Part shown: in pieces, positions 1 to 9,246 of the stretch | Layout: every line of letters begins with the position of its first letter | How positions within the stretch are numbered: the stretch's first letter is position 1 | Assembly (NCBI GenBank): GCA_027311485.1 | Contig: DAICYU010000012.1 | Coordinates: 1-20,253 of the forward strand | DNA from: Acetobacteraceae bacterium | GTDB lineage: Bacteria > Pseudomonadota > Alphaproteobacteria > Acetobacterales > Acetobacteraceae | Direction: 5' to 3' | DNA length: 20,253 bases | Made by a program: the position numbers and the translations under genes | The notes under the pieces: generated by a model | Told to the model about the DNA's origin: nothing | What the model saw: the letters and a program-made list of their open reading frames with translations, nothing else | Databases searched by the model: none

Positions 1-146
1 GTTTGGTCTTTGCGCCACATAATTGCGTGATCGAGTGCGAAAGCACGGAAATGGTAGGGTGTCTCGGATAGATTCAACTGTAAGTTGGGTCAACGAGGAT
101 ACGGCGCTGTCATCCCGAAGCGCCCGGCACGAGTAACGTTCGCCAC
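1..146. other. Left-edge region upstream of the hybrid kinase
   Basis: No gene can be supported here. One + frame is open from the left edge to a TAG at 69-71 and could be the tail of an upstream gene, but it is too short to judge. A four-base stem with a GAAA loop lies at 35-46. I see no convincing -35/-10 pair and no strong Shine-Dalgarno sequence before the ATG at 147. The 10-base word AACGTTCGCC occurs at 135-144 and again at 159-168, on either side of the start codon. Confidence 0.4.
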
Positions 147-2759
<2,613 letters not shown>

Positions 2760-2827
2760 CAGCCCAACCTGGCGGCAAATTTCAGCAAACCGGCAGCCGA
2801 CGCTGAAGCAAGGAAGCTGAGCCAGCA

Positions 2828-2863
2828 AGGCTGAAACGTCGGGTCAGGCTGAAATGTCTGGGG
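2828..2863. repeat. Imperfect 18-bp tandem duplication
   Basis: Two adjacent 18-base units start with AGGCTGAAA at 2828 and 2846 and match at 14 of 18 positions. They lie in the 164-bp gap between the convergent kinase and rpmB genes. Further copies of the shorter word GCTGA occur just upstream. No function is evident; this may be slipped-strand duplication in non-coding DNA. Confidence 0.45.
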
Positions 2864-2871
2864 AAGACTGT

Positions 2872-2893
2872 CGGCCGCGCCGAAGCGCAGCCG
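2872..2893 (-). terminator. Hairpin with UUCG tetraloop downstream of rpmB
   Basis: Read on the minus strand, CGGCTGCGC, TTCG, GCGCGGCCG form a nine-pair stem with one U-G wobble and a UUCG loop, about 30 nt after the rpmB stop. On the plus strand the same site has a C-A mismatch and a CGAA loop, so the fold favours the rpmB transcript. No U-tract follows (next bases ACAGTCTT), so it may act as a weak or Rho-assisted terminator, or as a 3'-end stabiliser. Confidence 0.5.
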
Positions 2894-2923
2894 CCGATCT
2901 GTTCAGCCCGTTACGCAGCCGAC

Positions 2924-3226
2924 CTACGCAGCCGCTGCGGCGCGCTTCGCCTTGGCCTTCTCGATTCGCCGCTTCAGCGCACGAGCTTCAACCGTCAGCT
3001 TGGTTGATGGCGTGCCAAGCAGGAAGGCATCGATGCCGCCGTTGTGCTCCACGGTGCGGATCGCCCGCGTGGACAGGCGCATACGCACCTCGTGCCCCAG
3101 AGCATCGGACAGCAGGGACGTCACCTGCAGGTTCGGCAAAAAACGACGGCGGGTTTTGTTGTTGGCGTGGCTGACGTTGTTGCCGCTCAACACGCCCTTA
3201 CCCGTGATCTCACAGCGACGAGACAT
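2924..3226 (-). CDS. rpmB: 50S ribosomal protein L28
   Basis: A 100-aa basic protein of the large ribosomal subunit. The N-terminus MSRRCEITGKGVLSGNNVSH, followed by NNKTRRRFLPNLQ, is the typical L28 opening of alphaproteobacteria. The C-terminus is a Lys/Arg/Ala-rich helix ending in five alanines. Length is normal for the family. A GAGGAA ribosome site lies about 10 nt before the ATG at 3226. The gene stands alone: the kinase upstream on the map is convergent and the ABC pair is separated by 189 bp, so it probably has its own promoter (3263-3291) and ends at the hairpin at 2872-2893. Confidence 0.97.
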   Translation of the reverse strand: MSRRCEITGKGVLSGNNVSHANNKTRRRFLPNLQVTSLLSDALGHEVRMRLSTRAIRTVEHNGGIDAFLLGTPSTKLTVEARALKRRIEKAKAKRAAAAA

Positions 3227-3262
3227 CGCGCTCTATTCCTCAGTCCAGATCGGAAGGCGCGG

Positions 3263-3291
3263 GTTATGACGACACTCGCCGCCCGCGTCAA
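3263..3291 (-). promoter_or_regulatory. Predicted sigma-70-type promoter of rpmB
   Basis: On the minus strand TTGACG (3291-3286) is followed after exactly 17 bases by CATAAC (3268-3263). This gives five of six matches to the -35 consensus and four of six to the -10. Transcription would start about 30 nt before the rpmB start codon, leaving room for the GAGGAA ribosome site. Among the promoter-like pairs I see in the window this is the best. Confidence 0.6.
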
Positions 3292-3415
3292 GGAAGGCGC
3301 CGTCGAATCCCGCAATTAGCACGGAATGACCGGGGATATGATAGACCATCCCGCGCCAGTTTTCGGATGTTCGTGCAATTCAGACCAATGGCGGCCCGCC
3401 TGCGGTCATCGCGCG

Positions 3416-3664
3416 TCAGCCCGCGGCGCCATCCTTCGGGTCGTGCAGTTCGCCCGCGCGGACACTGGCGATCGCGTTGTTCAGGATATTCACGATCATA
3501 TCGTCGGACACCGACCGGGACAGCAGCGCCATGGCGCCGCCCAGCAGGGCGGAGGCGATCGCCAGGGAGCCGATGTTCTGGCCCATCATGTATTCGATTG
3601 CCTTGTCCACCACCGCTCCGGCGTGGCTGAGGTGGGCGGGCGTGTCGTTTGCGTCATCGGCCAT
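3416..3664 (-). CDS. Small hypothetical protein downstream of the Atm1-type exporter
   Basis: An 82-aa protein I do not recognise. The start at 3664 (MADDANDTPAHLSHAG) is chosen because it begins 10 nt after the ABC transporter stop, with an AAGGTG ribosome site overlapping that stop. A longer reading frame to 3814 would run into the ABC gene. The N-terminus is acidic and polar. Residues around 25-50 contain a hydrophobic, Gly/Ala-rich stretch (GSLAIASALLGGAMALLS) that could be one membrane helix or an amphipathic helix. A second helix-like part (MIVNILNNAIASVRAG) follows, then a polar tail. The spacing argues for co-transcription with the exporter, so it may be an accessory or membrane-associated partner, but no function can be assigned. 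Confidence 0.72.
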   Translation of the reverse strand: MADDANDTPAHLSHAGAVVDKAIEYMMGQNIGSLAIASALLGGAMALLSRSVSDDMIVNILNNAIASVRAGELHDPKDGAAG

Positions 3665-3674
3665 GTCTGGCACC

Positions 3675-5498
3675 TTATTCTGCGGGTTCAAGTTCCTGTT
3701 CGATGGCCTGCGAGGCCCACATCCGGGCATATAGGCCGCCTTGCGCCAACAGGACGGCATGGCTGCCCCGTTCGGCGACTTCTCCGTCACGCAACACGAT
3801 GATTTCGTCGGCATCCACCACCGTGGACAGCCGGTGCGCGATCACCAGCGTGGTCCGCCGGCTGGCAACGGCTTTCAGCGCTGTCTGGATATCCTGTTCG
3901 GTTCGGGTGTCCAGCGCGCTGGTCGCCTCATCCAGGATCAGGATCCGCGGATCCTTCAGAATGGTGCGGGCGATCGCGACCCGCTGTTTTTCCCCGCCCG
4001 ATAATTTCAGGCCGCGTTCACCAACGCGTGTGTCGTAACCCTCGGGCAGCGCCGTCACGAAATCATGCACCTGGGCCAGCCGAGCCGCCTGCTCGATTTC
4101 CGACTGAGAGGCGCCAGGGCGGCCATAGCCGATGTTGTAGCGGATGGTATCGTTGAACAGCACGGTGTCCTGCGGCACCACCCCGATTGCGGCATGCAGG
4201 CTGTCCTGGGTCACATCCCGCACGTCCTCTCCGTCGATCAGCACGCGCCCGCCGGTGACGTCATAGAAGCGGAACAGCAGGCGGCTGATCGTCGATTTGC
4301 CAGCGCCGGTCGGGCCGACGATCGCCAGCTTGCGGCCGGCTGGCACGGTAAAGCTGACCCCCTTGAGGATTTCGCGATTTGGCTGGTAGCCGAAATGAAC
4401 GTTCTGGAACGTGACCTCACCGGCAGGGCCATCCGACAGGTTCGCCGCCAGCGCCAGCGCGTTCGGCTTGTCGGTGATTTCCTGCTCGACACGCAGCAGG
4501 CCGAACATCTGCTCCATGTCCACCAGACCCTGCTTGATCGTCATGTACACCACGCCCAGGAAGTTCAGCGGCTGGTAAAGCTGCATCAGGTATGTGTTTG
4601 CGACGACGAACTTGCCAACCGTCATCCCGCCGCTCCGCATGTCGGACGCGGCGAGCAGCATGATCAGCGTCAGGCCCGCCGCGATGATGGCAGCCTGACC
4701 CAGGTTCAGCATGTTCAACGACACTTGGACCCGGACCGCGGCCCGTTCATAGCGCGCCAGCGCCTGGTCGTAGCGCGCCGCCTCATGCGCCTCGTTGCCG
4801 AAATACTTCACCGTCTCGAAATTCAGCAGGCTGTCCAGCGCCTTGGTCGAGGCGTCGTTGTCGGTGTCGTTCATCGTCCGGCGATACCGGCCGCGGCGCC
4901 CGGCCAGCACGGCGGTAAACCCGACATACAAAAGCACGGCGGCGCAGGTGGCGACGGCGTAGCGCCAGTCGAACATGCGCCAGATGATGGCGGTGACCAT
5001 CACCAGCTCCAGCGCTGTCGGCACCACGTTGAAGACCGCAAGCCGCAGCACCTGCTGCATCCCCAGCACGCCGCGGTCGATGACCCGCGACATGCCGCCG
5101 GTCTGGCGATCGAGGTGGTATCGCAGGCTCAGTCCATGCAGGTGGCGGAAGGTCCGCAGCGCCAGCAGGCGCACCGCATGCTGCTGCACCGGTGCGAAGA
5201 GGGCGTCCCGCAACTCGCCCAGCCCGGCACCGGCGATCCGCAGGCCGCCATAGGCGAGGATCAGCGCCACCGGGATGGTGAAGGCGGCCAGGGTGCCGTC
5301 CTTCGGCGCCAGCGCATCCACGACCCGGCCATAGATGACCGGGACGTAAACCGTGGCGACCTTGGCCAGCAGCATGAACACGACGGCCATTGCGACGCGC
5401 GTTCGCGCGCCCAAGTCCCCCCTTGGCCAAAGGTAGGGAAGGATCGACAACACTGTCTGAAAGCCCGAACGCGACGGCCGTGACAGAACCGGCGGCAT
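3675..5498 (-). CDS. Atm1-type (ABCB7/HMT1-like) ABC exporter, TMD-NBD fusion
   Basis: A 607-aa half-transporter expected to dimerise in the inner membrane. Bacterial Atm1 relatives export glutathione-linked metals or sulfur compounds; mitochondrial Atm1 serves cytosolic Fe-S assembly. The membrane domain starts near residue 35 and carries family marks NFETVKYFGNE and LNFLGVVYMTIKQ. In the nucleotide-binding domain I see Walker A GPTGAGKST (395-403, Lys401), Q-loop Gln443, signature LSGGEKQR (499-506), Walker B ILILDE with Glu524, and the H-loop His555, so it looks catalytically complete. An ATG at 5540 would add 14 residues, but these use rare codons (AGG, CGA, AGT, CTA) and would leave only 12 bp before the divergent Nudix ORF. 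I therefore prefer 5498, though neither start has a clear ribosome site. The 82-aa gene follows 10 nt later. Substrate is inferred from family only. Confidence 0.93.
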   Translation of the reverse strand: MPPVLSRPSRSGFQTVLSILPYLWPRGDLGARTRVAMAVVFMLLAKVATVYVPVIYGRVVDALAPKDGTLAAFTIPVALILAYGGLRIAGAGLGELRDALFAPVQQHAVRLLALRTFRHLHGLSLRYHLDRQTGGMSRVIDRGVLGMQQVLRLAVFNVVPTALELVMVTAIIWRMFDWRYAVATCAAVLLYVGFTAVLAGRRGRYRRTMNDTDNDASTKALDSLLNFETVKYFGNEAHEAARYDQALARYERAAVRVQVSLNMLNLGQAAIIAAGLTLIMLLAASDMRSGGMTVGKFVVANTYLMQLYQPLNFLGVVYMTIKQGLVDMEQMFGLLRVEQEITDKPNALALAANLSDGPAGEVTFQNVHFGYQPNREILKGVSFTVPAGRKLAIVGPTGAGKSTISRLLFRFYDVTGGRVLIDGEDVRDVTQDSLHAAIGVVPQDTVLFNDTIRYNIGYGRPGASQSEIEQAARLAQVHDFVTALPEGYDTRVGERGLKLSGGEKQRVAIARTILKDPRILILDEATSALDTRTEQDIQTALKAVASRRTTLVIAHRLSTVVDADEIIVLRDGEVAERGSHAVLLAQGGLYARMWASQAIEQELEPAE

Positions 5499-5552
5499 CG
5501 CTGGCGCCGGAGGTAGACTGCTTCGCCTCATGCAACGCATGTGGCATCGTTA

Positions 5553-6434
5553 ATGGTCATTGGAAAGGCGAGCCGCTTGGATCAGCCCACCTTGGACACC
5601 GGATTTCATCGCCATGTGCGCGCCTGCAACAACGCGGTGCTGCCGGGCAGGCACATACCGTTCCACATTGGTCATCAACAGGTTGGCTGGTTGGATCCGG
5701 CGATGGCCGACGTGGTGCGGGCGCTGCCCGGTTTTGTTGCGACGCCGGTCCACGTCGCCCTGACCCGCCCGGAGTCGCTGCCCGCGGCAGCACGGTCCCT
5801 GGCCGATACCGGCCTTTTCCGCTGGCGGAATGAAGATTTTGACGTTCGGGCCACACCCGACGGGCCGGCTTTGGCGCGGATTGACCGTGGCGGCATCCCG
5901 ACCTTCGGCCTCCAGGCGTTCGGGGTCCATATCAATGGCCTGGTGCACCGTCCCGACGGCCTGCACCTCTGGATTGCCCGGCGTGCCCGGGACCGGCTGC
6001 TGGACCCCGGCAAGCTGGACCATATCGTTGCCGGTGGCGTGCCCGCGGGGCTTGGCCCAAACGAGACGTTGATCAAGGAGGCCGCCGAAGAAGCCGCCAT
6101 CCCGGCCCAGTTGGCGGAGCAGGCGCGGCAGGTCGCCCTGATCGGCTACGCGATGGCGCGGCCCGAGGGGCTGCGGCGGGACTGGCTGTACTGCTATGAC
6201 CTGACGCTGCCCGCGAATTTCATTCCACAGGCGGCCGACGGCGAGGTTGAAGCGTTCGAGCTGTGGCCGGTGGACCGCGTCCTCGAAACGGTCCGGACAA
6301 CGGACGATTTCAAGTTCAATGTGAACCTTGTCCTGATCGACCTGTTCATCCGGCATGGCCTGATCACCGGGGGCGAGGCAACAAGCCTTCGGGCGGCGCT
6401 GCAGCAAGTGCCGGTCACGCCGACCCGGCGGTGA
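5553..6434 (+). CDS. DUF4743-type Nudix hydrolase (thiamin-diphosphate-related)
   Basis: A 293-aa Nudix protein with the N-terminal DUF4743 domain found in fungal Tnr3 and plant NUDT20/24-type enzymes (opening HRHVRACNNAVLPG). Characterised yeast and plant relatives hydrolyse damaged forms of thiamin diphosphate (oxo-/oxythiamin diphosphate), so a thiamin damage-control role is the best inference. The Nudix box runs from Gly161 to Ile183: GGVPAGLGPNETLIKEAAEEAAI. Compared with the classical GX5EX7REUXEEXGU, Leu167 replaces the first Glu, Lys175 the Arg and Ala182 the Gly, while Glu176, Glu179 and Glu180 of the metal site are kept; this pattern fits the DUF4743 group. GTG at 5541 is an alternative start. 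Neither has a clear ribosome site. It is divergent from the exporter and ends at the hairpin at 6460-6486. Confidence 0.88.
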   Translation: MVIGKASRLDQPTLDTGFHRHVRACNNAVLPGRHIPFHIGHQQVGWLDPAMADVVRALPGFVATPVHVALTRPESLPAAARSLADTGLFRWRNEDFDVRATPDGPALARIDRGGIPTFGLQAFGVHINGLVHRPDGLHLWIARRARDRLLDPGKLDHIVAGGVPAGLGPNETLIKEAAEEAAIPAQLAEQARQVALIGYAMARPEGLRRDWLYCYDLTLPANFIPQAADGEVEAFELWPVDRVLETVRTTDDFKFNVNLVLIDLFIRHGLITGGEATSLRAALQQVPVTPTRR

Positions 6435-6459
6435 TGCGGCGCGCCGGGCGCTGACATGC

Positions 6460-6486
6460 AAATGGCCGGCACATGGCCGGCCATTT
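6460..6486 (+). terminator. Hairpin terminator after the Nudix gene
   Basis: A perfect ten-pair inverted repeat, AAATGGCCGG and CCGGCCATTT, with a seven-base loop, starts 25 nt after the Nudix stop. The AT ends give a short U-run (ATTTC) on the plus transcript, so it resembles an intrinsic terminator. Being symmetric it may also block read-through from the minus-strand DUF4167 gene. Confidence 0.65.
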
Positions 6487-6599
6487 CAGGGAAAGCCTGA
6501 TCCCGCGATCCAATGACCCTTGGCGCGGCTCGGCCTGTAACGAAAATCATCCCCCGCGGTGCGGATCAGCCTGTCGTTTAGACCAGCCCGGAGTGTGAA

Positions 6600-7085
6600 T
6601 CAGCCCTCGGGCGGTGCCGCGACGATCGGGATTTCCCGTGCTTCCGGCTGGTCGCCCATGCCATTGGCCCGCATCTCAGCTTCTTCGGAGTCGGACATCG
6701 GCAAGCCGTCGTCGTTACCCTGCATGCCGTCGCCCTGCTGATAATTCCGGCGCGGCGCCTGGTTCTGGCCGCCACCCTGCTGGGTTTGCTGCGCCGCCTG
6801 GTTCATCGCGTTCAGGATGCGGAAGTAATGTTCCGCGTGTTGGAAAAAACCCTCCGCGGTAACCCGGTCGCCGCCGCTGGTCGCGTCACGGCCAAGCTGG
6901 AGATATTTCTCGAATAGCTGTTGCGCGGTGCCGCGAATACGCACATCCGGCCCGTTGCTGTCGAAAACGTGGTTACGGTTTAGCGGAATCCCGCCGCTGC
7001 CGCCGTGGTGGCGCATACCACCGCCGGTTCCGCCGCCCCCACCGCCTTGACGATGATTGCGGCCACGCATGCGTTTCATGTTCAT
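6600..7085 (-). CDS. DUF4167 domain-containing protein
   Basis: A 161-aa protein of the alphaproteobacterial DUF4167 family. It opens with a basic, Gly-rich low-complexity segment (RMRGRNHRQ, then runs of glycine and HHGGSGG). The conserved core follows: FDSNGPDVRIRGTAQQLFEKY, then LGRDATSGGDRVTAE and QHAEHYFRILNAMN. A Gln/Asn-rich linker and an acidic tail come last. The Arg/Gly-rich head suggests nucleic-acid binding, but that is inference. In alphaproteobacteria this family commonly lies next to prfA and prmC, as here. The frame stays open to 7274, but I start at 7085 (MNMKRMRG) because the upstream part reads as implausible protein and contains several inverted repeats. ATGs at 7079 and 7070 are alternatives. 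Confidence 0.86.
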   Translation of the reverse strand: MNMKRMRGRNHRQGGGGGGTGGGMRHHGGSGGIPLNRNHVFDSNGPDVRIRGTAQQLFEKYLQLGRDATSGGDRVTAEGFFQHAEHYFRILNAMNQAAQQTQQGGGQNQAPRRNYQQGDGMQGNDDGLPMSDSEEAEMRANGMGDQPEAREIPIVAAPPEG

Positions 7086-7134
7086 ACTGTTGCCGTCGTG
7101 CTTTCCCTTGTCGGCGGACCGGCGGGATTTCGGG

Positions 7135-7149
7135 CGCCTGTCACAGGCG
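7135..7149. repeat. 15-bp dyad (possible operator) upstream of the DUF4167 gene
   Basis: CGCCTGT and ACAGGCG flank a single base, giving a near-perfect palindrome 50 nt before the DUF4167 start. It is followed at once by two copies of GTTCCCT (7149-7155 and 7159-7165) at a 10-bp period, one helical turn. The arrangement suits a dimeric DNA-binding protein, or a small RNA hairpin in the leader. No regulator can be named. Confidence 0.4.
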
Positions 7150-7200
7150 TTCCCTGGGGTTCCCTTGGCCAACCACGATCCATCGGCGTTAAAGATGGCA

Positions 7201-7231
7201 CATGGAGGCAAAACCCAACCCAGCCTCCATG
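7201..7231 (-). promoter_or_regulatory. Nine-pair stem-loop between prmC and the DUF4167 gene
   Basis: CATGGAGGC and GCCTCCATG form a perfect nine-pair stem around a 13-base loop that reads TGGGTTGGGTTTT on the minus strand. The stem contains both an ATG and a GGAGG, so on the minus transcript a ribosome-site-like sequence is sequestered. The bases after it are not a strong U-tract. It could be a leader element for the DUF4167 mRNA or a second terminator after prmC. Confidence 0.45.
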
Positions 7232-7269
7232 ACCGGGGGCGTCCGCCATGCGGTACCCCTGCCACGCAA

Positions 7270-7296
7270 AGCACCGTAAACGCCTATTGCGGTGCT
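7270..7296 (-). terminator. Candidate terminator after prmC
   Basis: AGCACCG and CGGTGCT form a seven-pair stem with a 13-base loop, beginning 15 nt past the prmC stop; on the minus strand CTTTGCG follows. The U-run is short, so termination may be partial and the DUF4167 gene may still receive read-through from the hisS operon. Confidence 0.4.
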
Positions 7297-7310
7297 GCCA
7301 AACGGTTTTT

Positions 7311-8183
7311 TCACCGACCTGGCCCGTTCAGGATCATCGCGCGGGGGATTCCAGCCAAATCGAGCCGAAGTGACACAGCAAAGCCAAGGTCCCGCGCAAG
7401 CCCTGCAACAACGTTGGCTTGCCCGCGACCCAGTTCAAGGACTGCAACGCCCTGCGCCGTCATGATTTCCGGCAGGCGGGCCAGAATCGTCCGGTAGGCG
7501 TCGTATCCGTCCGCACCGCCATCCAGGGCGCGCGCAGGTTCGTAGCGCGCCACCTCGGGCATCAACGACGGGATCTCACCGGCCGCGATGTACGGCGGAT
7601 TGGAAACCACCAGGTCGAAGCGCCCACCCACGGCATTGGTCCAATCGGACACCGCAAACGCGGCTCGGCGGGTCAGGCCAAGCGACGATGCGTTGTCCCG
7701 CGCCAGCGCCGCCGCCGCCGGCTCGATATCCACCCCGATGCCGAACGCCGTCCTGTATTCGTGCAACAGCGCCAGCAGCAGACACCCCGTGCCGGTGCCC
7801 AGGTCGAGGATGCGGGCCGGCGGCGATCGATCACCGAACGCGGCCAGAGCCGCCTCGACCAAGGTTTCCGTGTCCGGGCGCGGGATCAGCGTCGCCGGGG
7901 TAACGCGGAAATCCAGGCTCCAGAACTCCCGCTGCCCGACCAGATGGGCCAGCGGCTCCTGCGCCCGCCGGCGCCGCAGGAGGGTACCGTAGGCGGCGGT
8001 GTCGATCATCCGCCCCGGTTCGCGGATCAGGTCGTTCTGCGTTACCGCCAGGGCGTGCGCCAGCAGCAGGCGTGCTTCCAGGCGCGGATTGTCCGCCACA
8101 CCCTGCAGGCCGGCAGCCCCGGCGCGCAGCGCGTCACTGACGGTGGTCCGGGGAAGGATGGAACGATCGGCGCCGCCGCTCAT
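7311..8183 (-). CDS. prmC: Peptide chain release factor N5-glutamine methyltransferase
   Basis: A 290-aa cytosolic SAM-dependent enzyme that methylates the Gln of the GGQ loop in release factors RF1 and RF2. The N-terminal helical domain is followed by the Rossmann methyltransferase fold with SAM motif I ILDLGTGTGC (125-134) and the substrate-Gln-binding motif NPPY (195-198). Both are intact. Its substrate gene prfA lies immediately upstream with only a 7-nt gap, and GAGGAA overlaps the prfA end as ribosome site. Length is typical for PrmC/HemK. Confidence 0.96.
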   Translation of the reverse strand: MSGGADRSILPRTTVSDALRAGAAGLQGVADNPRLEARLLLAHALAVTQNDLIREPGRMIDTAAYGTLLRRRRAQEPLAHLVGQREFWSLDFRVTPATLIPRPDTETLVEAALAAFGDRSPPARILDLGTGTGCLLLALLHEYRTAFGIGVDIEPAAAALARDNASSLGLTRRAAFAVSDWTNAVGGRFDLVVSNPPYIAAGEIPSLMPEVARYEPARALDGGADGYDAYRTILARLPEIMTAQGVAVLELGRGQANVVAGLARDLGFAVSLRLDLAGIPRAMILNGPGR

Positions 8184-8190
8184 CCGCGCC

Positions 8191-9246
8191 CTATTCCTCG
8201 GCGGCCAGCCGAGCGGCCTGGTCTTCGGCGGTCAGGGCGTCGATGAAATCGTCGAGGTCGCCCTGCATGACGCGATCGATCTTGTACAGTGTCAGGTTGA
8301 TGCGGTGGTCGGACACACGGCCCTGCGGGAAGTTGTAGGTGCGGATACGCTCACTGCGGTCGCCGGTGCCGACCTGCGACTTGCGGTCGGCGGCGCGGGC
8401 GGCATGCAGGGCGCTGCGCTGCTGCTCATACAGGCGTGCGCGCAGGATCTTCATCGCCTTGGCACGGTTCTTGTGCTGGCTTTTCTCCTCCTGCATCGCC
8501 ACGACGATACCGCTGGGGATATGCGTGATCCGCACGGCGCTTTCGGTCTTGTTCACGTGCTGGCCGCCGGCGCCCGAAGCCCGGTAAACGTCGATGCGCA
8601 GATCGGTTTCGTCGATCTGCACGTCCACCTCCTCGGCTTCCGGCAGCACCGCGACGGTAACGGTGGAGGTGTGGATGCGGCCCTGGTTTTCGGTGGCGGG
8701 CACACGCTGCACGCGATGCACGCCGGATTCGTATTTCAGCCGGGCGAAGACGTTCCGGCCGGTGATTTCCGCACTGGCTTCCTTGATACTGCCCAGCCCG
8801 GTGTCGCTGTAGTCCAGGATCTCGAAGCGCCAGCCCCGCGCCTCGGCATATTTCTGGTACATCGTGAACAATTCGGCGGCAAACAGCCCGGCCTCATCGC
8901 CGCCGGCGGCGGGACGGATTTCCAGGATGGCGGAGCGGGCGTCGGCTTCGTCCTTGGGCAGCAGCGCCAGGCGGATTTCGTGCTCCAGCTCCGGGATCTG
9001 GGTCTTCAGCGTATAGAGTTCGGCCTCCGCCAGTTCCCTCATCTCGGGGTCCGCCAGCAGCGCCTCGGCCTCGGCCTGCGCGCGTTCGGCGGCGCGCAGG
9101 TCGCCGATGCGGGCCACCACGGGTTCGATGTCGGACAACTCACGCGACGCTTTCACGTACGCTTCGCCGGAGACGCCTTCGGACAGCATCGCCCGCAGTT
9201 CCTCGGCGCGGGCGGCGATACGATCGAGTTTCAGCGCAAGATTCAT
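8191..9246 (-). CDS. prfA: Peptide chain release factor 1
   Basis: A 351-aa class I release factor that reads UAA and UAG in the ribosomal A site and triggers peptide release. The codon-recognition tripeptide is PAT at 183-185, the PxT form of RF1 and not the SPF form of RF2. The catalytic GGQ is at 227-229 within GAGGQHVNKTESAVRI. Full length for the family. Its ATG overlaps the hisS stop as ATGA (9243-9246), implying translational coupling. The methyltransferase gene prmC follows after 7 nt. Confidence 0.98.
   Translation of the reverse strand: MNLALKLDRIAARAEELRAMLSEGVSGEAYVKASRELSDIEPVVARIGDLRAAERAQAEAEALLADPEMRELAEAELYTLKTQIPELEHEIRLALLPKDEADARSAILEIRPAAGGDEAGLFAAELFTMYQKYAEARGWRFEILDYSDTGLGSIKEASAEITGRNVFARLKYESGVHRVQRVPATENQGRIHTSTVTVAVLPEAEEVDVQIDETDLRIDVYRASGAGGQHVNKTESAVRITHIPSGIVVAMQEEKSQHKNRAKAMKILRARLYEQQRSALHAARAADRKSQVGTGDRSERIRTYNFPQGRVSDHRINLTLYKIDRVMQGDLDDFIDALTAEDQAARLAAEE

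Noticed and set aside
35..46. GTGC-GAAA-GCAC hairpin as part of a structured RNA or tRNA
   Set aside because: Only four pairs, with no tRNA or ribozyme core around it.
4065..5483. 472-codon open frame on + opposite the ABC exporter
   Set aside because: GC-rich antisense shadow; the His/Gln/Arg-rich product has no domain, while the minus strand encodes intact ABC motifs.
7086..7274. N-terminal extension of the DUF4167 gene to 7274
   Set aside because: The extra 63 residues do not resemble the family and overlie several inverted repeats, so this is more likely leader DNA.
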